Of a stretch of DNA of 5,913 nt, positions 1-5,442 are shown piece after piece. Location: assembly GCA_018814465.1 (NCBI GenBank), contig JAHIZR010000051.1:1-5913 (forward strand). Reading direction: 5' to 3'. Source of the DNA: a bacterium (GTDB lineage Bacteria > Electryoneota > RPQS01). Below the pieces are notes generated by a model. It saw nothing but the letters and a program-made list of their open reading frames with translations, was not told the DNA's origin and made no database searches. Positions within the stretch are counted from its first letter, which is position 1. The number at the start of each line of letters is the position of its first letter. The translations under genes were made by a program, and so were the position numbers.

Positions 1-156
1 GGAAACAACAAGCGATATAATCAACGAGGTCAGCATGTAGTTAACATTAGGAATTATTCAGGTTAAGCAGGGCTTTCGCTTCTACACAAAATAAACATCC
101 CTCATCACTATTGCAATCCTTTTTATGAGTCCTTTCATGAATAGTCGATAGATTAA

Positions 157-372
157 GTGTTTAATAATATGAATATTGGCATGGGAAGTCGGGGCGATCA
201 CAGGGGAAACTGCTATGACAATCAGATGAATAATCCCATCGATATGAATTTTCGATTCTTGTTTTCACAAAGACACAAGTTGCCGGTCAATTCTTCAGAT
301 TCCCAACTCTTAGGCAACCTTCTTGCTTTTTTCGGGTATAACAGAAGGCTAAGATTCTCACTAAGTATTTGA
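157..372 (+). pseudogene. Decayed C-terminal fragment of an IS3-family transposase (OrfB, rve/DDE)
   Basis: The 71-residue open frame keeps the skeleton of the C-terminal end of an IS3-type DDE transposase. It has the hallmark G-N-C-Y-D-N at residues 17-22, preceded by a basic S-R-G stretch, and a closing Y-N-R-R-L-R-F-S at residues 61-68 that matches the family pattern Y-N-x-x-R-x-H-S-x-L. Where intact members have the catalytic glutamate four residues after the DN pair, this frame has Asn26, and the usual His of the last motif is Phe67. The catalytic aspartates and the rest of the integrase core are absent: all three forward frames upstream (1-156) are broken by stops. The frame opens with GTG directly after a TAA and has no ribosome binding site. 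I read it as a dead remnant that makes no functional protein. No terminal inverted repeats were found. The family call rests on two short motifs, so it is moderately sure. Confidence 0.6.
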
Positions 373-408
373 TCGATGAGATTATGTGGTTTTCATATCT
401 GAGAACTA

Positions 409-437
409 TTGCATAAGTGGAGGCGAATCCCGATAAT
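409..437 (+). promoter_or_regulatory. Possible sigma70-like promoter for the citrate synthase gene
   Basis: TTGCAT (409-414) and GATAAT (432-437) are separated by 17 bases, in the AT-rich stretch between the transposase remnant and the citrate synthase start. The -10 matches the consensus at five of six positions, the -35 at only three. Transcription would begin near 444 and leave a leader of about 55 bases. A second -10-like hexamer, TATACT (448-453), has no partner at proper distance. In such AT-rich DNA chance matches are common, and the organism's promoter consensus is unknown. Confidence 0.3.
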
Positions 438-498
438 TAGATCTATCTATACTAATATTGCATACCATTAATCAATCTATATTTAAAGGCAGTATTCT

Positions 499-1803
499 AT
501 GTCGAAAATTCATGTGAAAATGCGGGAGAAAGTCGGCAAGTACCGTGAAAAGGCCAAGCATTTTGCTGAGGAACACGGAGATACCGTTATTTCTGAAGTA
601 ACCGTTCGTCAGCTTTTCGGCGGACAACGCGGCGTAAAAAGCCTGTTATGCGATACCTCAATTGTGCCGCCTGATAAAGGATTGCTGATTCGAGGCATAC
701 CGATTCTGGATCTTGTGAATAAGCTGCCGGAGGAGGTTTATTGGCTTTTACTGACCGGCGAATTGCCTTCAGAAGAGGAGTTGAGAGACTTTCAGGATGA
801 TTTAAAAAGCCGTCCGCGTGTGCCCGACTATACTTGGGCGATGCTGCACTCCCTGCCGGGCGTGTATCATCCGATGGCAGCCTTCAATACACTGCTGCTG
901 AGTCTGGAACGGCATTCGAAATTCCGGCAGCAGTACACCGAAGGCATGCCTAAGGAAGAGCATTGGTATGCAATGCTCGAAGACAGCCTGGATATTATCG
1001 CGCTGATTCCCGAATTAGCCGCCGGAGTTTACCGGGCGCGTTATGAATTAGGAAACAGAATACCCCCAGACAGAGATCTGGACTGGGGCGCGAATTACGC
1101 AAATATGCTCGGGATCGATGATCCGGACGGGAGTTTCGCGGAGTTAATCAGACTCTACATGGTGCTGCACAGTGACCATGAGAGCGGCAATGTCTCCGCG
1201 CATACGGCTCATTGTGTCGCTTCGTCGCTTGCTGATCCCTATTATGCAGTGAGCGCCGGACTGAACGGTTTAGCCGGTCCGCTGCATGGTCTGGCTAATC
1301 AACAGGTTTTGATGTGGCTGTTGGGAGTCCTTGAAAAGTTCGGCGGGAATCCAAGCAAGAAGCAACTTGAGGATTTTGTACATGAAACCTTGAACTCGGG
1401 ACAGGTTATTCCGGGTTATGGTCATGCCGTGCTGCGAGTCGTTGATCCGCGTTTTACCGCGATCATGAATTTCGGCAAGCAGCATTGCCCGGATGGTCCC
1501 GTCTTCAAATTAGCTCAAACGGTATTCGAAGTTGTGCCTGATATTCTGAAAGGCATTCACAAGATCAGCGATCCCTGGCCGAATGTCGATTCGATTTCCG
1601 GCAGTCTGCTGTATCAATGCGGAGTGACTCAGCATCCGTTCTACACCGTTTTCTTTGCTGTATCGAGAGCACTGGGAATGACCTCGCAGATTGTCTGGAG
1701 TCGAGTCTGGAACGAGCCGATCGAACGTCCCAAATCGGTCAACTTCGAAACCCTTGAGAAAATGGTTAAAGAAGCTGAAAAAGGGAACAGCAAGAAGAAA
1801 TAA
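499..1803 (+). CDS. gltA: Citrate (Si)-synthase, eukaryote-like (type I) family
   Basis: This cytoplasmic enzyme condenses oxaloacetate and acetyl-CoA to citrate, the entry step of the TCA cycle. The 434-residue protein is full length. The catalytic triad is visible: His263 in G-P-L-H-G-L-A-N-Q, His309 in G-Y-G-H-A-V-L-R and Asp364 in N-V-D-S-I-S-G. The oxaloacetate-binding His224 lies in H-S-D-H-E-S-G-N, with arginines at 313, 390 and 410. The long helical N-terminus, the R-G-V-K-S-L-L segment (45-50) and the H-S-D-H-E..N-V-S-A-H-T block (224-236) are typical of the mitochondrial-type family, also found in Geobacteraceae, and not of the hexameric NADH-regulated enzymes such as E. coli GltA. 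The C-terminus is lysine-rich (N-S-K-K-K). The ATG has a weak AAAGGCAG site about six bases upstream. The gene stands alone, convergent with the minus-strand operon and followed by a stem-loop terminator. The call is very secure. Confidence 0.97.
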   Translation: MSKIHVKMREKVGKYREKAKHFAEEHGDTVISEVTVRQLFGGQRGVKSLLCDTSIVPPDKGLLIRGIPILDLVNKLPEEVYWLLLTGELPSEEELRDFQDDLKSRPRVPDYTWAMLHSLPGVYHPMAAFNTLLLSLERHSKFRQQYTEGMPKEEHWYAMLEDSLDIIALIPELAAGVYRARYELGNRIPPDRDLDWGANYANMLGIDDPDGSFAELIRLYMVLHSDHESGNVSAHTAHCVASSLADPYYAVSAGLNGLAGPLHGLANQQVLMWLLGVLEKFGGNPSKKQLEDFVHETLNSGQVIPGYGHAVLRVVDPRFTAIMNFGKQHCPDGPVFKLAQTVFEVVPDILKGIHKISDPWPNVDSISGSLLYQCGVTQHPFYTVFFAVSRALGMTSQIVWSRVWNEPIERPKSVNFETLEKMVKEAEKGNSKKK

Positions 1804-1821
1804 TTTTCGAATTAATCAGAG

Positions 1822-1856
1822 CAAAAAAGACCCGGTTTGACGACCGGGTCTCTCGT
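1822..1856. terminator. Rho-independent terminator between convergent units, strongest on the minus strand
   Basis: A 9-bp perfect stem, AGACCCGGT (1828-1836) pairing with ACCGGGTCT (1843-1851), closes a 6-base loop TTGACG. On the minus strand the stem is followed by an uninterrupted run of T (complement of the six A at 1823-1828), the classic intrinsic form, so it would end the operon that stops at 2069. On the plus strand the tail is only CTCGTTT, so it is a weaker stop for citrate synthase, 20-odd bases after its TAA. The element probably serves both. Confidence 0.8.
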
Positions 1857-1955
1857 TTAGCAGACTAGAGAATATCTCAATACCATTATTTACGATAAGC
1901 AACTCGAAATGCTCTACTTACACTTAGTTTTATATGCAGAACGAGGAGTAGGATT

Positions 1956-2029
1956 CCGGCCGGGTTGCGCGAGATAACAGTCTCCGCACTATGAAAACGA
2001 AACCGCTGCTTAACCCGGCTCGGCGAGCC
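1956..2029. repeat. Nested inverted repeat in the convergent intergenic region, unassigned
   Basis: The outer arms CCG-GCCGGGTT (1956-1966) and AACCCGGC-T-CGG (2012-2023) pair over 11 bp with a single bulged T2020. Inside lies a second hairpin: GCG (1967-1969) and GAGA (1971-1974) pair with TCTC (1981-1984) and CGC (1985-1987) around a 6-base loop, with C1970 bulged. A competing hairpin, GGCTC (2017-2021) / GAGCC (2025-2029), would break the outer stem. The element lies 40 bases beyond the stop of the FAD oxidoreductase, in its minus-strand 3' untranslated region, ahead of the terminator. The rest of 1857-2068 shows no gene. It could be a structured 3' UTR, a small RNA, a dispersed palindromic repeat or chance. 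Confidence 0.45.
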
Positions 2030-2068
2030 TGAGTATCGATTCACCTACGATTATTTTTGGGATACGCT

Positions 2069-3388
2069 CTAATATGTTCGCAACGGCAAATACATTGCCA
2101 TCGGATCACACTGTTTCAGAAGCTTATCCGACACTTGGCTGCTAAGTTCGTCTATGGCCGTATCATGAAGATTCAGGAGTGAAGCCGGTTTCGTATCCAG
2201 CAGACAGCCGCCTAATCTGGCCGCATCTTCAGCAAGTTTCTTCAGCAGGTCTCCCGCTTGCCGATTGGTACGAGCTTCGCCGTCGGGCTGCAAAATCCAG
2301 AGATGCAGGTGACCCTGTTCCAGAGTACCCCAGCAAGCCACACCAAGATTATAGTCCTTGGACAAATCGCGGAAGCGATCTTCAAGATCTTCAATTGCGG
2401 ATGCAGGAAGCTTCATTCTGGCGGTCGTTCGATGCGGAGACAACCGGGCCGCCGCCTTCGGAAGCCTGAACAGATCCTGCCAGATTCCGTTCGCGGCCTT
2501 CGGATCGGACTCGATTCTCGCATAGCGTTCCCACTCGGAATTCAGGTCACAATCCGTATCCCATTCAGCCGCGACAACGACTCTTGCTTTATCCTTGAGC
2601 GTATGATCATTGGCGGATCTCAGGATCTCCGTGGCCAATTCACTGAAATAGACGACCGCCTCGGGCGCGGGCGCGGCAACGCGAAGATAGCGGATCAGTT
2701 CAACCGCTTTCGCGGCCTCGGGAAGCTCGAACAGGACCAGCATGCGCGCGTCCGGCAGCGGTTTTACCGCCAATTCGACTGAAGTGATGATGCCATATTT
2801 GCCGCGCGAACCGAACAAAAGTGAACTCACATCCGGCGAATCCGCATCGACTAAGGAGGAACCGGACAAATAGACCCGTCCATCGAAGCCAATCCATTCG
2901 ATCGCGCGAATGTTCGACATCGTACCGCCATCCCTCCAATTGCGGAAGCCCTCCCAGCCCGACGCAATGAGCGAACCGACGGAATCGCCCGCGGGAACCG
3001 GGTGCAGCGGCATCCAGCGCTGACCATGCGATGCCAATTCAACCGCCAATGTCTCGATCGGCACGCCGCTGTCAACGCGCATCGAAGCGCGTGATTTCGA
3101 AAAGTTCAGCAGACCGCTGAAGCGCGATGTGAGGACTAAGATTTGTTCACTTAGGCCATTCACGGAAACGGGCGAGAGACCGTTTGAAACCGCGATCTTC
3201 AGGTTCTTCTCAGCCGCAAATTCGATTACCCGACACAGTTCATCGAGGTTCGCGGGTTCCACCGCCACCGCGGGCGGATCACATTTCTCGAGCTTTCCCT
3301 GAAGAAGGGGCATGACCTGTTTCAGTCCGATATGGACCGATCCGTCGGGAATGGTCTTTTTTAGTTTTGCGTACCGGTCAAACAGCAT
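2069..3388 (-). CDS. FAD-binding oxidoreductase, GlcE/GlcD-like (PCMH-type)
   Basis: This 439-residue protein belongs to the flavoprotein family of glycolate oxidase subunits and D-lactate dehydrogenases. The PCMH-type FAD domain spans about residues 38-212: V-x-P-x-x-x-x-E-L (43-51), a beta-rich middle with V-D-S-G-V-P (105-110), S-V-G-S-L-I-A-S-G (136-144), and the clear G-S-R-G-K-Y-G-I-I-T (193-202), matching the family G-S-E-G-x-x-G-I-I-T. The usual glycine-rich pyrophosphate loop is degraded to S-N-G-L-S (68-72), which resembles E. coli GlcE more than GlcD. The C-terminal cap has G-H-L-H-L-W (359-364), aligning with the family H-x-G-D-G-N-x-H segment, but lacks G-E-H-G-I-G; C-D-P-M (427-430) aligns with the usual D-P-x-G near the end. 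The substrate is unknown, and no Fe-S partner such as GlcF lies in view. The start overlaps the preceding stop as TGATG, so translation is probably coupled. It is the last gene of the operon. Confidence 0.83.
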   Translation of the reverse strand: MLFDRYAKLKKTIPDGSVHIGLKQVMPLLQGKLEKCDPPAVAVEPANLDELCRVIEFAAEKNLKIAVSNGLSPVSVNGLSEQILVLTSRFSGLLNFSKSRASMRVDSGVPIETLAVELASHGQRWMPLHPVPAGDSVGSLIASGWEGFRNWRDGGTMSNIRAIEWIGFDGRVYLSGSSLVDADSPDVSSLLFGSRGKYGIITSVELAVKPLPDARMLVLFELPEAAKAVELIRYLRVAAPAPEAVVYFSELATEILRSANDHTLKDKARVVVAAEWDTDCDLNSEWERYARIESDPKAANGIWQDLFRLPKAAARLSPHRTTARMKLPASAIEDLEDRFRDLSKDYNLGVACWGTLEQGHLHLWILQPDGEARTNRQAGDLLKKLAEDAARLGGCLLDTKPASLLNLHDTAIDELSSQVSDKLLKQCDPMAMYLPLRTY

Positions 3389-3666
3389 CAGTCTGACTTG
3401 CTCTCAGTTTTCGTTGAAGCGGACTTCACATCGCCGCTTACGGTCGGTGTTTTAGACTCTTTAATTCCGGACGACGAACCGCCGCTCTTGCGAGCATAAT
3501 CCGTGATGTAGAAACCGGACCCCTTGAAGATCAAGCCGCTCCCGCCGGAGATCAAACGCTCGGCTTTGCCGCCGCAGACAGGACAGATTTCAAGCGGCGG
3601 ATCCACCATGCTTTGAAATTCTTCAAAGGTGTGGCCGTTTTCGCAACGATAGTCGTAAGTCGGCAT
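3388..3666 (-). CDS. FmdB-family small zinc-ribbon protein
   Basis: The 92-residue protein opens with M-P-T-Y-D-Y-R-C, the signature of the FmdB/putative regulatory protein zinc-ribbon family. Likely metal ligands are Cys8, His12 in C-E-N-G-H, and Cys28 and Cys31 in C-P-V-C-G-G. The commoner form has Cys-x2-Cys at the first knuckle, so here a histidine seems to stand in. The family block L-I-S-G-G-S-G-L-I-F-K-G-S-G-F-Y (38-53) is very well kept, followed by Y-A-R-K and a Ser/Thr/Lys-rich, probably disordered tail from about residue 59. The family name comes from a gene near formamidase/amidase operons; a true regulatory role is not established. The start lies 19 bases after the aminotransferase stop, with no good ribosome binding site. 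The family is secure, the function is not. Confidence 0.9.
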   Translation of the reverse strand: MPTYDYRCENGHTFEEFQSMVDPPLEICPVCGGKAERLISGGSGLIFKGSGFYITDYARKSGGSSSGIKESKTPTVSGDVKSASTKTESKSD

Positions 3667-3685
3667 ATAGTTTTGCGCAATCCGG

Positions 3686-4900
3686 TTAGCGAAGGGAATT
3701 CAGAAAATCACAAATGCGGTTCACGCCTTCGCGGACTTTTTCGTCGGAATTCGCATAGGAAATCCGAATACAATGAGGAGCGCGGAAGGCCGCTCCCGGA
3801 ACCACCGCGACATGACAGGCTGTAATGAGATGCTCGGCCAGATCGACCGAATCCTTGATAACCGCATCGCCGATACGCTTGCCGTAGAACGCGGATACAT
3901 CCGGGAAAATGTAGAAAGCACCTTCGGGCATGCTCAGCTTCACCCCTTTACATTTGCTCAAAATATCATAGCAAATATGGCGACGGCGGGAGAAATCCTT
4001 CAGCATCGCGGGGACGCTGGATTGATCGCCCTGGATCCCTTCACAGGCGGCTTTTTGTGAGATCGAACAGGCGGACGAGGTCATCTGGCTCTGGATGCGC
4101 AGCATCGCATCCGACAGCAGATCCGATGAAGCCGAGTAGCCGATACGCCAACCGGTCATCGCATAGCATTTGGAAACGCCATTCACCAAAACGGTGCGAT
4201 CCTTCATGCCGTCAACCTGCGCGAAGGAATAGTGCTCCCGGCCATCGAATCTGAGATGCTCGTAGATTTCATCGGAGATAATCATCACATTGTGATCATA
4301 CAGCACTTCGCACAAGGCTTCGACTTCCGGTCTGGAAAGCACGGCGCCCGTGGGGTTACAGGGAGTATTCAGGATAATCGCTTTTGTCTTGGGAGTCAGC
4401 ACCCGCGCCAGATCATCCGGCTGAAGGTGGAATCCATGCTCGATCCGGGATTCGACATAGACCGGGATTCCCCCTGCGAGATGAACCAAATCCGGGTAGG
4501 ACAGCCAACAAGGCTCGGGAATGATGACTTCATCGCCGGGATTGACGATCGCCTGGATGGCATTGGCAATGGCGTGCTTCGCGCCGTTGGAGACGACAAT
4601 TTGGGAAGGCGAATAGTCAAGGCTGTTATCGCGCTTCAGTTTCTCACAAATTGCCTTCCGCAACTCAAGAATGCCGGCGGCGGCTGTGTAGCGAGTGAAA
4701 TTCGATTCGATCGCCGCGATGCCCGCGCGCTTGACATGTTCCGGTGTGTTGTGATCGGGTTCGCCCACTGAGAGACTAATAACATCGACGCCTTCGGCTT
4801 TCAACGCTTTCGCGCGCTCGACAATTTTCAGTGTCAGCGAAACGGAAACATTTTTTAATCGATCAGAGAGGGGTGTAAATACTTCGGTTAGTGCTTCCAT
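3686..4900 (-). CDS. Class I (Ibeta) pyridoxal-phosphate aminotransferase, aspartate/prephenate type
   Basis: The 404-residue cytoplasmic enzyme transfers an amino group between an amino acid and a 2-oxo acid through pyridoxal phosphate. The PLP lysine is Lys244 in S-K-C-Y-A-M-T-G-W-R. Other family residues are G-E-P-D (46-49), R-Y-T-A-A-A-G (70-76), N-G-A-K-H-A (105-110), Asn182 in N-T-P-C-N-P-T-G, Asp210 and Tyr213 in S-D-E-I-Y-E-H, Arg252, and the substrate-carboxylate Arg379 in C-I-R-I-S-Y-A. Layout and length match the Thermus-type aspartate aminotransferases, several of which also aminate prephenate to arogenate; the sequence alone does not decide between these uses. Its ATG shares one base with the stop of the upstream lipoprotein (TAATG, 4898-4902), and an AGGA site (complement of 4910-4913) sits nine bases ahead, supporting this start and coupled translation. 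Surface lipoprotein neighbours are unexpected for this enzyme. Family very sure, exact substrate open. Confidence 0.94.
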   Translation of the reverse strand: MEALTEVFTPLSDRLKNVSVSLTLKIVERAKALKAEGVDVISLSVGEPDHNTPEHVKRAGIAAIESNFTRYTAAAGILELRKAICEKLKRDNSLDYSPSQIVVSNGAKHAIANAIQAIVNPGDEVIIPEPCWLSYPDLVHLAGGIPVYVESRIEHGFHLQPDDLARVLTPKTKAIILNTPCNPTGAVLSRPEVEALCEVLYDHNVMIISDEIYEHLRFDGREHYSFAQVDGMKDRTVLVNGVSKCYAMTGWRIGYSASSDLLSDAMLRIQSQMTSSACSISQKAACEGIQGDQSSVPAMLKDFSRRRHICYDILSKCKGVKLSMPEGAFYIFPDVSAFYGKRIGDAVIKDSVDLAEHLITACHVAVVPGAAFRAPHCIRISYANSDEKVREGVNRICDFLNSLR

Positions 4901-5442
4901 TAGAATTCATCCTGCCAGAGTAGAATGCGAAAACGTTCGCCTTCGGGTTTTATTACTTTAAAGCGTGCAAAGCCCAGTAAGGGCGCGAGATCTTCAAGGA
5001 TCAATTGGTAATGCACGACAACATCGATAGGGATGTCCGGAGTGGATGTCGCCTCGATTGAGGAATCCAATCCGCTCCAGATCAGTGAAATATCCTGAAA
5101 AGACCGGAACAGCCTGGAGGTGCTGAGCAAATCGGTTTCCCTAAACCAACCGTCATTGCGGCCCAGTTCCGTATTGTAGTAGCTGAATTGAAAAGATTCG
5201 TCCAGCAATTCCGCATAGCGAAGCGAATCCCGGAGCTCATAAGCTGTCGCGAAATTCTGAAGCATTTCGCCGATCGTCGAGGCATCCGTCCAGACGGATT
5301 CCGCTTCGCCCCGCAACGCCGGGGCGAAGGGATTCGCACAGCCGACCGCAAGCAAAGCCAAACAGACGATTGCCGCCGCTATTGAACGAGTGATTTGATA
5401 TCGCTCCAGGTACTTTTCTCCTCTGTCCGCTGATCCTGCCAC
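4900..5442 (-). CDS. Putative lipoprotein with NTF2/SnoaL-like domain (second of a tandem pair)
   Basis: From a GTG at 5442 the protein has 180 residues. A hydrophobic segment (I21-V33) ends in L-A-V-G-C, a slightly weak lipobox with Cys35 as the lipidated residue, so the protein should be membrane-anchored and face outward or to the periplasm. The mature part starts C-A-N-P-F-A-P. It then has an alpha helix with A-Y-E-L-R-D (67-72), F-Q-F-S-Y-Y (84-89), G-W-F-R-E-T (98-103) and a beta-rich end closing in L-W-Q-D-E-F, a pattern I recognise from NTF2-like domains; this is a fold inference, with no catalytic residues assigned. It aligns well with the upstream lipoprotein. The start is doubtful: a CTG at 5409 follows AGGAG by eight bases and gives a signal peptide with a normal short basic N-region (169 residues), whereas GTG 5442 adds eleven polar residues. 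It overlaps the upstream gene by 64 or 31 bases. Role unknown. Confidence 0.76.
   Translation of the reverse strand: MAGSADRGEKYLERYQITRSIAAAIVCLALLAVGCANPFAPALRGEAESVWTDASTIGEMLQNFATAYELRDSLRYAELLDESFQFSYYNTELGRNDGWFRETDLLSTSRLFRSFQDISLIWSGLDSSIEATSTPDIPIDVVVHYQLILEDLAPLLGFARFKVIKPEGERFRILLWQDEF
5284..5329 (-). other. Two adjacent perfect hairpins inside the lipoprotein coding sequence
   Basis: CTTCGCCCCG (5304-5313) and CGGGGCGAAG (5320-5329) form a perfect 10-bp, GC-rich stem with a 6-base loop. Four bases away, ATCCGT (5284-5289) and ACGGAT (5294-5299) form a 6-bp stem with a 4-base loop. In the minus-strand mRNA the strong hairpin comes first, three codons after the lipidated cysteine codon, over codons for about P38 to A47. 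No T-run follows, so this is not a terminator. It may slow ribosomes as the signal peptide emerges, or may be chance. Confidence 0.5.

Noticed and set aside
407..464. Direct repeat TATTGCATA at 407-415 and 456-464
   Set aside because: Nine bases repeated in AT-rich DNA with 40 bases between is compatible with chance; there is no further similarity around the copies to support an operator pair or target-site duplication.
1270..1485. Minus-strand open frame of 71 codons inside the citrate synthase gene
   Set aside because: Shadow of a certain gene; it covers the catalytic histidine codons of citrate synthase and has no features of its own.
1930..2023. tRNA-like appearance on the minus strand (stems plus an AATCC stretch near CCTACTCC)
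   Set aside because: There is no T-loop consensus, no D-arm and no 7-bp acceptor stem, so it is not a tRNA.
1991..2032. 13-codon open frame starting ATGAAAACG in the intergenic region
   Set aside because: No ribosome binding site, too short to judge, and it overlaps the structured element.
2258..2782. Plus-strand open frame of 174 codons opposite the FAD oxidase gene
   Set aside because: It is antisense to a protein with clear family motifs, has no domain I recognise, and its composition follows from the codon pattern of the opposite strand.
4232..4771. Plus-strand open frame of 179 codons opposite the aminotransferase
   Set aside because: It lies fully inside a secure aminotransferase gene on the other strand and shows no recognisable motif or ribosome binding site.
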